64,000 bases of DNA from Seminavis robusta (taxonomy: Eukaryota; Bacillariophyta; Bacillariophyceae; Naviculales; Naviculaceae): positions 52,713-116,712 of the forward strand of contig CAICTM010000113.1 in assembly GCA_903772945.1 (NCBI GenBank), in the 5' to 3' direction. How positions within the stretch are numbered: the stretch's first letter is position 1; the number at the start of each line of letters is the position of its first letter. Of this stretch, positions 29,210-42,100 are shown in pieces. The notes beneath the pieces are model-generated. The model was not told where the DNA came from, searched no databases, and was given only the letters and a program-made list of their open reading frames with translations. A program made the position numbers and the translations under genes.

Positions 29210-30118
29210 CTACTTCAAACAGACATCTGCTTGTTTTGCTTCCGTCATTTCCACATTCGACGTATTTGTATCGGTTTCAGGAATATCTGCTACTAGAGGG
29301 AGACCAGTCTCCTCTTCGTCTTGAAAGGTGTCCACCTCCGTCTCATCGTCATCGTCAGCATTAGACAATGACACATCGCCGTATTGGCATCCTTGTTCTT
29401 TGCGACGACGGCGACGCCGCCTCACCTTTTGGACATTGGCCTTACCACCATATATGCTGTCGATCCGAGGCAAAAGATCTCTACGACCAATCTGTTCTGC
29501 TATTTCCCTAGCTCGTTCCAAAGTGGCATGCCTGAAGAATCGTTGCACCAAGCAGGATGTCAATATACAAAGTGGACCTGCAATGGTCAAAATGATTGCA
29601 ATTACTAGGTCATGGCGTCCCTGATGTCGTTGTCGATACGGATTTTGGTCAGTAGCGGCGGACAATTGGACGGCTCCGGTGACCAACAGCACCATACCCG
29701 CCACGACAGCGGTGGCTTGCAAATATGCCATCCCTATGGACTTGCAGCTCAGGGGGAGCACGGGCGCCAATACCCAGGCACAACCCCTGTCACCACAGCA
29801 GCCGTAGCCACAGCAACAGAATCCTGCTGGATTGGTAGATCTCCTATCGTGGTAAACAAAAGAGGATCCCATCGGAACCAGTGGGAAGTAATAAATATGG
29901 GTAAATCGGGTTACTACATGGCCAACACCCTCTATTTCGTCGCATCTCCCAAAGAGGCGATCCCCATAGATAAAAATCATCTTGTTGTTGTAGAGGTGGA
30001 GTGCTTTTAAAATAGTTGCTCGAAATATGACATTGTGGTTTGCCCCAGTCCGCGATAATGAAGCATGCTGAGACGTGGTTGCAGTGGGCTTCGCTTCACA
30101 TGAAGCCGCTATTCTCAT
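29210..30118 (-). CDS. Two-span membrane protein with conserved GDRLFG...HIYYFPLVPMGS motif
   Basis: 302 aa. Residues about 47-95 contain IFIYGDRLFGRCDEIEG, then VVTRFTHIYYFPLVPMGSSF. This is a motif I recall from small membrane proteins of unknown function in many lineages (G-x-R-L-x-G, then T-x-F-x-H-x-x-x-x-P-L-x-P). A Cys-rich stretch (FCCCGYGCCGDRGCAW) and two hydrophobic spans follow. The tail has a basic RRRRRRRR run and an acidic stretch (DDDDETEVD). The start could instead be Met47 directly before the motif, since the preceding 46 residues show nothing conserved. Confidence 0.75.
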   Translation of the reverse strand: MRIAASCEAKPTATTSQHASLSRTGANHNVIFRATILKALHLYNNKMIFIYGDRLFGRCDEIEGVGHVVTRFTHIYYFPLVPMGSSFVYHDRRSTNPAGFCCCGYGCCGDRGCAWVLAPVLPLSCKSIGMAYLQATAVVAGMVLLVTGAVQLSAATDQNPYRQRHQGRHDLVIAIILTIAGPLCILTSCLVQRFFRHATLERAREIAEQIGRRDLLPRIDSIYGGKANVQKVRRRRRRRKEQGCQYGDVSLSNADDDDETEVDTFQDEEETGLPLVADIPETDTNTSNVEMTEAKQADVCLK

Positions 30119-30757
30119 TTGGTTTTCGGACTGGAAGGCGCATGGTATGTGAAAATCGCCCGCCCTTGCACCGTCAGAGGTTGTACGAGGGGGCTTCCTT
30201 CATAGTGGCAACTAACTAGCTCACTTTTGCTGCATACCAAACATACTAGTAGCCGTGTACGCTGCTAGTACCGGTCCATAATATGAGGTACGTATGGTAC
30301 TGGTTTTCGTTGTTGACTCAAGATTTGAGTGAGTATAATAGTGAACCCGTTGTCGGCTGGCTCTACGACACGCGTTATAGTCTCTGAGTACCATCCGTTT
30401 AATTCTTGATCCTTGAAGTATTACGGTACGGGAATAGAGTGGGTTGTCACTTGTCACGGGCGTTTTGGGAAATCCAAAAGCGATTTACTCTAGGAAAACA
30501 GTTAAATAATGGACAAAAATGGGAAAACGCGGACGAAGTTCGCCAAAAATAAAGTGTCTAAAAAGGCTGTGTCATACCGGTAGGCTCGCAAGGTGAACAC
30601 GGAACAGATCTTTCTTCAATTGCCACCAACCGGTACCGGTACCGGTACCTGGTACGCTGTGACTGGCACATGCTTCTTTCGTCCGTTTTCTTTTTTCTCA
30701 CTTTCAGCAACCAACCTCTTCATCGTCTCAAAGTTGGCTGCCACCATAGCTGCCACC
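30119..30757. other. Intergenic region with ACCGGTACC repeat cluster
   Basis: No supported gene. Around 30630-30650 is a CCGGTACCGGTACCGGTACC palindromic run, directly upstream of the next gene. The downstream frame is open from 30593 through this repeat, but I place the start at 30758. Confidence 0.55.
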
Positions 30758-31930
30758 ATGATGTCAACAACCTCAACATCTACGATCGAACGAGTGCCTG
30801 CAACGCGAAGTGCCTCTGGTATTCGTCAGAGACACACGGAGACAGCCAAAAAGAAGAATGTGACAACGATACAACCCAAAAGTGCTGACAAGACACTTCT
30901 GGAGAAATTAATCAACAGCAAAGAGGAACCTCTCTATGGTCACATTCACAAGGTTCTGGGAATTAGTTGTCTCCTTTCCTTTATCTACCGCTTTTGGAAT
31001 GTATTCAATGGCAAAGGTGGAAATTTTGGGCCTCATTGGGGGACCCTTGGCTTTTGTGCGTTGCATCTTTCTTTGCACTTGACAAGCTACATTTTCGAAT
31101 TGCCGCCTCGTCGCATCTCCCACGGATACCGCATCTGGAACGAATTTCGACACCATGCATTGGTCTTTACATCTCGTAGCTTGCTGTGCATGCTCGTGAT
31201 TGCCTACGAACAACATTTCCATCCACAACAAGCTCAAAATCAACCAGACTCGTTTTGGTATGCCAATCTCGCCATTGTACTGGCCACTTGCGCGGGAGCC
31301 GATTTGGGGACACGCATTGGACAAGGGACCACCGTGGCACATACCACCATTCGAGGTACTACGTTGGCGGACCCGTTTGAACATTGGTTTGCGTCCGAAC
31401 AACAATTCATGCTGACGGCTTTCTCGTTGATTGGATTTGATTCACGCTATACGGCCCATTTGTCGGCCGTGTTTGTCATTCAATGCAATGCCCTTTGCAT
31501 GACATTGCAACGCCGCAATGTTGCCTCACAACCCGTACTTACCACGGTCTACGGAGCCATGCTCGTATTTGCCTTTTGGGTCATTGTCTATGAGGATCTC
31601 GAAGCCGAAAAGGCACTCGTGCCGGCCACATTTGGAGCCGTGGCTGTCATTCTTCGCATGGGACCATGGCATATCAACAAGTATCTGTTGTGGATCTTGT
31701 TGGGATTGGTCTGGTATGGCATCCAAACCACACACATTGTGTCAACCTACAACAGCGAGTTTTGGTTGGTCGCCTTTGGAGTCTCCAAACTCATTGCCCT
31801 CGGATTGGGATTACGGAAACGGGCTCAACAGGTGGACATGCCCAAGAATCCAATCATCTACCGATCGGTGATTGCCAGTCATGTCATTCTGGGTATTCAC
31901 ATTTTGCTGGTGTACGTGGGGGTGTATTAA
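30758..31930 (+). CDS. Multi-pass membrane protein, unknown function
   Basis: 390 aa from the ATG at 30758, in an ideal GCCACCATGATG context. The 55 codons open upstream translate a palindromic repeat and are excluded. A basic N-tail (TAKKKNVTTIQP) is followed by about eight hydrophobic spans, e.g. ILATCAGADLG-type, VFVIQCNALCMTL, TVYGAMLVFAFWVIVYEDL, YLLWILLGLVWYG and VIASHVILGIHILLVYVGVY. The conserved-looking segment RIWNEFRHHALVFTSRSLLC between spans has the feel of a family signature, but I cannot name the family. Confidence 0.78.
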   Translation: MMSTTSTSTIERVPATRSASGIRQRHTETAKKKNVTTIQPKSADKTLLEKLINSKEEPLYGHIHKVLGISCLLSFIYRFWNVFNGKGGNFGPHWGTLGFCALHLSLHLTSYIFELPPRRISHGYRIWNEFRHHALVFTSRSLLCMLVIAYEQHFHPQQAQNQPDSFWYANLAIVLATCAGADLGTRIGQGTTVAHTTIRGTTLADPFEHWFASEQQFMLTAFSLIGFDSRYTAHLSAVFVIQCNALCMTLQRRNVASQPVLTTVYGAMLVFAFWVIVYEDLEAEKALVPATFGAVAVILRMGPWHINKYLLWILLGLVWYGIQTTHIVSTYNSEFWLVAFGVSKLIALGLGLRKRAQQVDMPKNPIIYRSVIASHVILGIHILLVYVGVY

Positions 31931-33666
31931 GATTGAAAGTGCAAATCATGGAATACTATTGTCGTGCTGCTCCATTGCTACCGATTTCACGCGGCACTGC
32001 GGCATGGCTGGAACAGCAGACAGAGGTTGTGGAACTAGGAGATTGTTATAAAGTAGGAGTATCATATTGAAAAGTATGAGGTATTTGGCTCGAAGAACGA
32101 ATCAACCACAGATTGGCCAGAAGACAGTTTCCCTGGTGGCTGCCTTTGGTCAAGCTGGTGGTCTCCAGCGGCATACGGCACATCGTACCGGTACGGGTTA
32201 CCTGAAACAACGATGACCCACCTGCCAGCGTTCGTATACTGTACTAATTGGCCCCTTTTGTCGCTACCACATTTGCTCTTGATGTTTCCAGATCTGTTGC
32301 ACAGAGGATCCGCAGCTTGCTGCGCTGGGACTCTGGCATTCCCTGGTTCTGCATCACACACACACACACACACAAGCAAGCCCAAAGGTGTTGTTCACAA
32401 AGTGTTTGGTATTCTCAAGCAAGCGAGGGAGGTTGTGGGGCTTCCTGATGCAGCACGAAACAATGCAATACCAGCTAGCAACGGTTCCGATAGCTTTCGC
32501 TTGGGATCGCAGCTTGCTTGGAAACGAACCAACTCTTGAAATGGATCTTTCTCCTTGCACCATCTTGTTGCTCGTGGACTCTTGCAAAATTCTCAAGTGA
32601 GCGACCACCCAAAACCAGTCATCTTACGATGCATCCTGGCACACCTCGAGGTTGTAGCTAAACTAGCTACTAGTTTCAGCCGAAGAAGTCGCTCGGGCCC
32701 TTTCAACTCCCGCAGACCACGACTAGTTTTACAACCCACTGTATCCATACAGGTGGCTGGGCAAAGGAGACAACTGCAACCCTTTTTTAAATCAATAGAG
32801 TGCAGGATCACTCTTCGGTCTTGAGAAGCGAACTCTTCAAGGCAGAATACAATCGGAGTGCAAGATAGATCATCTATCTTTTTCAAAGGCCAAGTGCAGC
32901 TGATCCCATCCCAAGCAACCATCAAGGTCTGAATTGTTCAGAGCTAACCCATCCAGTAGACTACATGCTTTATAGGTGGATAATAAGATACTAGCTAGTA
33001 GCCATATTGCCATGGAGTTAGACTGGGTGTTGGAATGCCTTCCCCGGAAGCTGAAGCCTTCGAGTTACAGTCGTACAACAAGACATTGTGAATGCATCGA
33101 TCAGTGAGACTCATGTCCGTTTTCGGAGTTCTTTAAGCCTGAAGACTTAAAGTACTTGGTGTAAGAAACCTTCTGGTCATTATTGCAAATGTCTTCTATT
33201 AATCATTGATGGGAGCATCACCCGAAGAAGTCACTGGATTGATGTAATTCTTACTCGTATCTTCAAATACCATTTCGCGAGATTGTGTTAAAAGCCTATA
33301 GTGGTGGCTCGGTGGAAGAAAGCTTCGTGTCAATAACAATGTCTCATCCACTATGTCACTTAGAGTGTTGGTCCCACGAACATTGTCTGATTTTTAAAGA
33401 TGGGTCTTGGCACCAATCCGATGTCTGCTTGGACAGGGCAATGGCCTTTAAATCGGCGGAAGTGGTACCATCCAAACCAGCATCCCAGCAGTGCCGCTTT
33501 TTGTCGCCACCTGTCACCCCGCCTCTTTTGTCTGCCACCCACCCTTGAAAAAACCTTGCTGGTACCATGCATCAAACAATCTCGTTCTCATAAAATTGCT
33601 TGGCGCCTTTTTCAAACAGCCCTTGTGGCAGAACAAACAAATAATTATCAATACAATAATAGCAAG
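31931..33666. other. Intergenic region of 1.7 kb, only short repeats seen
   Basis: Contains a (CA)n microsatellite at 32350-32372. Several short frames on both strands (e.g. 32593-32925 minus) lack any domain. No RNA gene was recognised. Confidence 0.5.
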
Positions 33667-34323
33667 ATGATGCTACACTTTGATACACTGGATGGTCCTA
33701 ATACCGCAGTGTTCAATCGCCGCCGCGGTCCACGGCCACCGAAACGCGTGATTTTGCGAGATGGCAAACAAGCGCGCCAGATGTTGATGGGCATGGCGCT
33801 GGGCTGGCACGTCATGGGCCAGGCACTGCGGAATGTGTACTTTACCATCAAGACGCAAGTGGAAGCGCAAGTCTTGTTGGTATTAGTGGGACCGTTCTTG
33901 ATCATTCCCTTGTCCATGTTGGCGGTGCCGCTGTTGTTTCTGGGTGTGTCGGCCATGATGGCAGTCTCCGTGGCCAGCAATATCGAGAACTTTACCGCCT
34001 TTCAAAAGGTCGTCGAACGACAACGATTCAATCTTGTTCGACAAAAGAGGATGCGAATGAAATCGGGAAGATATGGTGACGATGACGATGACGATGATAG
34101 TGAGGCGTCTCGGAGAGGCGGACTCCGTCGATTGGGACGGTTTGGAGTGCGGGCGAGTAGTACCGGAAACATCAACAAGACCACTACGCTTACTCGACGA
34201 GCCGTCGGTGTTGTCCCCACCACACGAAGCAGTCTGGCACCACGAGAAATCAGTACTACTACTCGCCGCGGACAGATTCTTCGCAGTCAGTCGTACTGCG
34301 TTCAGGGAGCTCTACGAGGATGA
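33667..34323 (+). CDS. Small membrane protein, unknown function
   Basis: 218 aa from MMLHFDTLDGPN; the frame is open further upstream without support. Basic N-region (RRRGPRPPKR), then two adjacent hydrophobic spans (VLLVLVGPFLIIPLSMLAVPLLFLG; VSAMMAVSVAS), then a polar C-half with an Asp run (DDDDDDD) and many Arg/Thr. No family recognised. The composition suggests a membrane-anchored protein with a disordered tail. Confidence 0.6.
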   Translation: MMLHFDTLDGPNTAVFNRRRGPRPPKRVILRDGKQARQMLMGMALGWHVMGQALRNVYFTIKTQVEAQVLLVLVGPFLIIPLSMLAVPLLFLGVSAMMAVSVASNIENFTAFQKVVERQRFNLVRQKRMRMKSGRYGDDDDDDDSEASRRGGLRRLGRFGVRASSTGNINKTTTLTRRAVGVVPTTRSSLAPREISTTTRRGQILRSQSYCVQGALRG

Positions 34324-36032
34324 GCAAGCAATCGAAAAGAAAGAAACAAAAGAAAAACGAGAACCGCTGCTGACGAGTGGCTTAGCCACACGAAAAGAAG
34401 GGGGTAGGTCTCTGAGCTAGCTATCCGTATGAGCTAGCTGGCTGGCTAGCTATCCAGGAAAGCAAGAACAAGCAAACCAGCGAGCTATCCTGAAGCAAAC
34501 CAATCACCCCCATGGATCCTGAGCGAGAAACAGTCGAGGCTGTCGCGGTCATTCCAGACCCGATCCGAGCTGAAAACCAAAAAGAAGTCTTGCTTCGAAA
34601 CGCAAAATTGTGTGCTGCGCTGAGCACCCACTTTCATACCGTACCGTATGAGTAGTGAAGTGTGCTCAAAACCTAAAGAATGCCAGCCACATTTTTGCAA
34701 AAGTAAGAAACAAGACCAGCCGGAGAACGACGCCAAGAAACGACGACTCGCAATGGATCCTGTACTTTTCATGCCTGCGTACATGTTCGTGCTTGCCACT
34801 ATAAGACTGTCGACGAACACGTGATGCGATAGAACTAGTGTTGTAAGACTATAGCAAAGGAATGTCTACCATGCATCTATCCGGCATTATCTCCCAGCTT
34901 GTTTCACATGATACGGGTAGCGTACTACGAAATTGCCTGGCTAACATCAGGACTTTGCAATTGGAAAATCGAATCCTTGCTTTTTATTACTGAGGAAATG
35001 GACAAGCGAAACCGCCTCGATGGGCCCTTGCAGCCCTTCGTGAATACCGGTAGTGATGTACAGCGTACCGTATCCAGGTATGCCTCCGTTTTTGGCAGCG
35101 TTGGGGGTTGCCTGTACACCCTTGCATTCTATGGGCTGTGGCCGGCGGGAGCTATGCATAGACTGCCTAGCTAGCTATTGGTACGGCTAGAACAGCCTGT
35201 ACCAAATAATATGGTGGAAAGCAGAACCTGTCTCCGAAACGAGGAGCTCCTCGCAATCGCAATGCATGTCCAGCACACTTGCAACAATGGATGTGCTTCC
35301 ATTCCTTTTCTGTCGCCCGTGTGCTGCTCTTGCTTGGGAAAGTCAAGAAGCAGCCAGATTGACCAAGACACCCATCAAGAAGAAACAAGTGGCATCGCAT
35401 GAGAAGCATAGTATGCTTTCAAAGTAGTCTATCTGGGGTTTACGAATGGGAGAGAGTTCACATACATTTGTGGGCAGTGTTACATGTATGCATACCGGTA
35501 TTTGAAAAGAGACCCCCGTCTCGAGGGAGGCGTGGTGCCGGTGCGAGCTAGCTAGTATCATTTTGTGGAAAGCAAAGAATCTGCCCTTGGTGGGGCAGGC
35601 TGTGAAAAGAAGTATCTGCTGCTAGCTAGCTAGGAGTCGAACTTCTTGTCCTCTGGAACAGCCTCGGTCGCCCGATGAAGAGGTGAGGGATAGAGGCTGG
35701 CACCAGAGAAGAGAAACTTAGCTAGATAGTATTGAAGCAAAAAGCTATGATAGAGCCAGTCGTCGAATTGCAATGATCTGGTCCACGACCGAGAAGTGGT
35801 TCCATTTTCGATATTTCAATTTTACTACCAAGGTTTAGCCAAATTCTCCAATTTTGATCCATCTCCAAAAAATGAGACGCCCGCGACAAGGTCACCCGTT
35901 GCTGCCACAAGGTTTTCCTTCTTAAAGGCCCATCAATTCAAGTCAACTACTACAGTAGCTAGCTAGTATCACACCATCTATCCACGTACAGTTGTTTGCT
36001 AAGTTGTTTGCAGAGTGAGGTGATAGCCAATA
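34324..36032. other. Intergenic region of 1.7 kb
   Basis: Rich in CTAGCTAG strings (about 34416-34455, 35165, 35545, 35620, 35955) and TACCGGTA strings. Short frames have no domain. Confidence 0.5.
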
Positions 36033-37778
36033 ATGAACGTGTCTGTAGAAGAGCATCGATTTGGGAGAAGTGGTGGTGGTTTCTTTCACGGCCGCGATGA
36101 ACCGCCAAATCCCGATGGTTCGCTTCGTGCTTCCAGCGGTGCCTTCACCAATCGACCCTTTTCGTACGATGTGGGTCCTACTAGCCGAATCCACCGAGGT
36201 GATGATCCTACAGAGGAGGACGATGATGAGAAGAAGATCCACAGCAACAGGAACAATAAGGAGAATAAAGGTATTGTCATTTTGAAAGGTGGCGACAAAT
36301 CATCAGCGTCCACTACCACCCAACCGCGACGACACGAGCCATTGTCGGACAGTATAGGTCACCCACCGTCTCGACGAGATGCTGGTCCCACTGCGAATCT
36401 TCCCCGCACTCGGTCCCTAGACCCAGATGGCGGTCGCTTGGATTCTGACACGCCATCCGTGGCAGCATCGGACCAAAATCAAAAGTATGACATTCCACAA
36501 AATCATCCGCAGCATTCTTTGTCTGTGCAGAGATCTTCTTCCTCCACCGATCCACCCGCCACGGGAAGCAGCCAAGACTCCTCCTCCATCACACTCGAAC
36601 AACAACACCACCATCGCCCAGTACCGCGATTGCCATTTCTCGAAGAAGATAGTAGTGTCCATGATGCTTCTTCGTATTGCTGGGAACCCACCACACGAGA
36701 GAGCTATCTGGGGACTGTGAATGTCCCCCATCCGCCCGCATTGGCATCTCTGGCCGAATCCGAGCTCACGGGAAGTCATAATCACTTGAACGACAACAGC
36801 AACAGCCACAGTGTTCCCGACGAAAATAAAGAGCTGGTCCAACAACTGCAAAAAGTCTTGATGGAGTCTCTTCCAAGAACACAGCAGCCACAACAGCAAC
36901 AACCACAAAAACAACCACAAATCATTCCAGCAATGACAAACACCGAAACGCGCCCTCCTCAATCACCTCCACCCTCTCCTCCATCTCAACCACCCAACAA
37001 TGTCATGCTGGAATTTTATTGTCAAACCGGAACTACGGCGTTGCCATGCTGGTTTTTTCAAACCTCCATCGAACCACTCACGCGCGAATTCCCCATGGAA
37101 TTGGCATCGTATGGGCTGTCGACGCGCAAATGGCGACAACTCGTTCGAGCCGTGACACGGGTTGCCACGCGTCATTATCGGATTGGAACGGCATTTCTGT
37201 GGACTTCTTACATGGTATTGGTGGGAGTCACAGTGTTTTTGGCGTGCTGTCTCGGCACCAATTTCATGCCGGCCATGACGATTGGCGTCGGGGTTGTACT
37301 CGTCTTGTTTGGGGCCGCCTTTTTCGTTTGGGGATGGGCCACACGAGGCGTCCTATTGCAGCAAGAAGTTGTCGATTTGTGTCAGTCCGTTGTGCCACAA
37401 CTCGGAAGTGGCATTGCCGACATTCGATATCACGGACGCGAGCAACTGGAAGAATTAGCAGCAGCCGCCAACAACAAACGACAGAAACAGCAACAACCAC
37501 TCGTACTACTAAAACAAGAACAACCCGAACTGGAGAGTATCGCACAGACCACTTCGACACTGTTGTTACCCAAGGGATTGTGGTTTGCCTTGGAAATCAT
37601 TGTGGCGGATACGCCCCCACAAAATAAGAATGATGTGCGAGCCAAAGAACAATGGGATGACTTTGAGATTCTGGTTGAAGAAGTGGCCCGTATGACGGCC
37701 AACGACAATCACAGCAACAAAAATGACAGCAATCGTCATGATCAGAATGACAGTTACAGTGTGGAAATGGCAGTCTAG
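36033..37778 (+). CDS. Membrane protein with long disordered N-terminus, unknown function
   Basis: 581 aa. Residues 1-325 are polar and low-complexity (Ser, Pro, Gln runs, with QQPQQQQPQKQP near 290). A folded part from about 330 (NVMLEFYCQTGTTALPCWFFQ) includes two membrane spans (TAFLWTSYMVLVGVTVFLACCLG; TIGVGVVLVLFGAAFFVWGWA), then an amphipathic C-region with Gln/Asn-rich ends. No catalytic motif or family was recognised. Confidence 0.72.
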   Translation: MNVSVEEHRFGRSGGGFFHGRDEPPNPDGSLRASSGAFTNRPFSYDVGPTSRIHRGDDPTEEDDDEKKIHSNRNNKENKGIVILKGGDKSSASTTTQPRRHEPLSDSIGHPPSRRDAGPTANLPRTRSLDPDGGRLDSDTPSVAASDQNQKYDIPQNHPQHSLSVQRSSSSTDPPATGSSQDSSSITLEQQHHHRPVPRLPFLEEDSSVHDASSYCWEPTTRESYLGTVNVPHPPALASLAESELTGSHNHLNDNSNSHSVPDENKELVQQLQKVLMESLPRTQQPQQQQPQKQPQIIPAMTNTETRPPQSPPPSPPSQPPNNVMLEFYCQTGTTALPCWFFQTSIEPLTREFPMELASYGLSTRKWRQLVRAVTRVATRHYRIGTAFLWTSYMVLVGVTVFLACCLGTNFMPAMTIGVGVVLVLFGAAFFVWGWATRGVLLQQEVVDLCQSVVPQLGSGIADIRYHGREQLEELAAAANNKRQKQQQPLVLLKQEQPELESIAQTTSTLLLPKGLWFALEIIVADTPPQNKNDVRAKEQWDDFEILVEEVARMTANDNHSNKNDSNRHDQNDSYSVEMAV

Positions 37779-39103
37779 TCTAGTAGCTAGCTACCGCAGT
37801 CAGTCAGCGCCAACGTTTTTGAGAAACGAGGCCGAGAAATGGAGGACAGCAGGCAGCTACTAGCTACGTTGCGCGCCGATTGAATTGAATTGAATCAATT
37901 AGTGCAACTGGTTTTCCGTTCCACGAACACAGATTGATATGTAGACTAGTAGAGCTATCGATAGCAATAGTGACGAACAGGCATGTCCACGTTGAGGGGG
38001 TCAGGCATTGGCGGTTCCCAACATCGACGGGCAGCCGGGGCGCAGATCGCTCGCTCGTAACATGATATAGCCCGTGAATGCGCGTTCTTGGCGCTCCAAG
38101 GGTAGATACATCCAAGTCTGGACCAAGGGGTGGAGATTGGAATTAGTTACAGTAGTTATTAGTAGACCGGGAGTGAGTGGAGTGAATTCAATTCAATCCG
38201 CAGGAGCCCGGAAGCAGCCAGACAGCCCGTCCCCTTTTTGAGAGAAAGCAAGCTCAGCAAGGGAGAACGAAGGGGTTGCTACCGGTAGCCAACCGGAACA
38301 TTTGCCGTGGCGACAGATGCAACGTTGGCTGCAACGAAACGAGGCGTTCCCTAGCTAGTAGTTCCGTAGTACAGAGGCAATCGCTCGCTACCGGTGTGGT
38401 ACGTGGTCGAAGAAGCTTTGCTTGCTGTGTGATTTGGGATCCCACGAGGGGTGGCTACTTTGGGTGGCGGCAACAGTACGGTACGGTACCACTGACAAGC
38501 TCAGCGTGAGGTTTTGCTCCCGCTGGAGCAACTGCACTCGTCCAGCTGCCGCTACCTGGTACATGTACATGTTCCAATGCATCAATCTAGCCAACCAGCC
38601 AGAAAAGTACATGCAGACCAGGTGCTCCGGCGGTGCGGTGGAGCAAGGAGCTACATACCGTACGGAGGCTGTTTCAGTCGTGATGGCTCCATTGCATGTG
38701 CCAGTGATGCTTCATGTTACCCAAAAACTGGCTCGGGCTGTAGGTACCGAACGGCAAGAATTTTCTAATTAGGTCACGGGTGGCTGTGACTTTGTACGGT
38801 TTAGCCCCCCAAACATGTTTCAACGATATACGGTTAGAAATAGCCAACCGCCAAAGAAGCTTCCGCACTGTGTCTTTTGCGCTCATCAATAGATCGAGGT
38901 GTCTTGCAAAGCATCATCCTCGTCACCAAATTCTCGTTGGGTTGGCCATGAAATTTCTGATTGCAGGCTATCTTGGTCGAGAGATACTGTAGCGATTCTT
39001 GTAGACCGGCTAGTTGCGGTCTGATATCTAAGAGGCATCCAACCAATATTGGCAATTTGAAAATCTGCACTATCATCTCCAAACTTATTCTACCGGTAGT
39101 GAA
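37779..39103. other. Intergenic region of 1.3 kb
   Basis: No supported gene. A GTACGGTACGGTACC cluster lies at 38475-38490. Confidence 0.5.
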
Positions 39104-42100
39104 ATGATCCTGACCCAACCATCTCATCGCCGTGGGCAACAGTCCGTCATTAAGGAAGGAGGACGGAATCATCATCATTCTTCGGACAATTGGTCCGATC
39201 AAGAAGTGGCTGCCGATTCCTCTTCTTCTTGTTATTCCAGAGATAGCAGTAGCATCAGCAGTGCTCGTCGTCGTCACAACAGCAACAACGCCAAACGCAT
39301 CAGCAACACTACTAGCCAAAACACTACTAACAGCAAGCCTCCCATGATTCCGGAAAAGGTGCACCATCGCGTGAGTAGTCTTCGTCAGTCGTCGTACAAG
39401 AGTCTCAACAACAACAACAACAACAACAATCATAACAGCAATAACAACAAGAGCTCGTCTCGACACCACCACAAGAACGCAAGTAGTGGTAAAAGTCACA
39501 ATGTGGAAAGCGAAGTGTTTCTGCGCAATCCCAAGACGGGTGGCTTTGACTACACTCCGGCGGTCCAAGACTACGAGCATCACTTAAAGACGGTCGATTT
39601 GGATCGTCACACGAGCAGTTCCAGTCATTTGAAACTCAAGCAACGACGATCCTTTCAATTGCTGGAAGACGACGAAGGCGACCAAGATGATGAAACCACA
39701 TTGCACGATTCCACCGTGTACACGAGTTATACTCGCAAACCACTCTTGAACAAGGAAAACAATCATGCACAGCAATCGCAATCGCAACAACATACCAGTA
39801 GCAGCAGTAGTGGGAGCATTCTGGAAGCACAGCAACAGCAAGCACCTGCCAAATCCCACAAGAAATCTCCTCTCTCGCTCTTGTCCCCACGCTCCAAAAC
39901 TTCCTTCAAACAGTACTTTTCTACAAAGGCTCACAAGACTCCCAATAATCCACAACCACTCTCCTCCAAGGTCGACAAGGGTGGTAGTACCACGGCACCT
40001 CCTTCCGTCACTCCCTCTCCACCCCGCCAGAAGAAAGGATCCATCTTGAAACAGTTGAAATGCATGGCCGCCACTGCCGTTGCCAGTCCACCCAAGAACA
40101 TTAGTAGTAGTCAACAAACCAGACAACCAGTAGTCACACCTGAACCACAACTAGAACAAGAACCACCACCACAACAAGAACCACCACAACCACAACGACA
40201 AGCATCACACGACACGCAATCCGTGGCCACGAGTACTCCGGAAGAATTCATGGAACCACGCACCAACTTGGACGAACTCGAACAACAATCTCCCGCCGTC
40301 GTATCGCGACAAATCATGGACATGCTCATTATGAACTCGATCAGTACACGACAACAACAACAACAGGGATATAGAGATCGGATACAATCACTCGCTGCGG
40401 CATCCACACATTCCATGATGCCAACACCACCCCGCACTGGACGATCGCCTCCTGCCATTTCTACCGTCCAGTCGTCGCTGTCGTCGACATCGACCTTTTG
40501 CGAACATTCTCTCATGGACAATGTTGTGGACGAAGAAGACGACGATGATGACGACGATGACGAAGAGGATGATATTCTCTCACCGCGTCGTCGTAACACT
40601 ACCAACAACAAAAACAACAACACCAAGAAAACATCGTCTCCCTTTTATACCGCGTCGGTCGCATCCTCTTGTCTCGACTTTTCCTTTAGTACTGTCGGAC
40701 CACAGAGTACGTTGTGTAATGGCAAATCGCCCGAACAGGACTGGTCGTTTGATGCCGTCAGTCCCGTCACACCCTCGGCACTCTTTTGCGGTGGCATGTT
40801 GAGTCCGGCCGAGATGAGCGCCAGTCTCCTCAATACCACCATGGACGATTCCTGTTTGCTCGCCGACTCGTCCGGATTCGATGCCGATTTTGAACGCACA
40901 TTTGGAGAAGATACCGTCACGACGTTGGATCATGTCGCCGTTTGTCAAGAATCCTGGCAATCCAGTGGCGCCATGTTGTTGACCGAAGCCGGATTGAAAC
41001 GACACGACGAGAAACGATTGCAACTCGAACATGTCGAACCACTCACACTGCGGCAACAAAATGGAGCCGGGAAATTGGAAAAAGAAGTACTCCAACAAAA
41101 GGTGGAACGATTGCAAGCCAAGGAATTGCAGAAACAAGCCGATGCGTCGTTGGAAGAAGAACGAGCTGCACGACGACGTAAACGACGACAACATCAAGTG
41201 CCACAACAACCATTGCAACCACTGCAACAACAACAACAACAAGAAGATCGAAGTACGTGCGACGATGTTCCAACCAAAGAACGAGAGTCTCCTTGTACAC
41301 CGTCCAAACGCAGCAGTCCACCCCGGAATAATCATCATAACAACAACAATGCCACGCCCGTGCAGCGTCACGTCAATTCCATGTCGCCGCAAACATCCAC
41401 GGGGCCGTCTCCTCCTCCTCATGCCGCCACCAGTACCAAAAAGGCGTCCTTTTTCAAGCGCGTCTTTCAGAAAAAGCCCGGTGCCGAAGAACTCAAACGA
41501 CAATGGAAGGAACGAGAACGACAACGTGTGCAAATGGCACAGTTCGAACGGGAAGAAGCCGAACGAATTGAGCGGGAACGCATCGAATCGTTGCGACAGA
41601 GTTATTTGGAAAAACAACGACAATTAGAGGCATGCGGTGCAAAGTCTTCCAAAAAAGTGATTGTCGATGTCGACAATGTCCCGCCGTCGCCGCCCGCCAT
41701 TATTAAAAGGAATGTCGATGTCGACGACTTGTCGTCGTCTCCCGATGAGGCGCCGAATAATAACAATAATACGAGTGCCGAAGTGGATGTGGATGACGTG
41801 ATTGCCGAGGACTGTGCCATTTTCATCTCGTCCTCGCCGCTCGACGCCTATCTGGCGAATAGCAAGAACACGAACAACAAGAGCAATAGCAACAAGAACA
41901 ACAAAATCAGGGCGCAACGATACAAGTTTGACGACGCGGACGTCCACAATCATCACAACAACCACAACAAAGATCAAGCAAGCACCTCGACTGTGGTATC
42001 GGGAACTGCCACTAGCACCGCCACGACACAAATGAGCGGATTGGGACCATGTTGTGTCTGTCATCGAAGAGAACGAACGCACATTGCCATGCCCTGCATG

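Noticed and set aside
32341-32390. (CA)n tract read as a protein with Thr/His repeats
   Set aside because: Microsatellite translation only.
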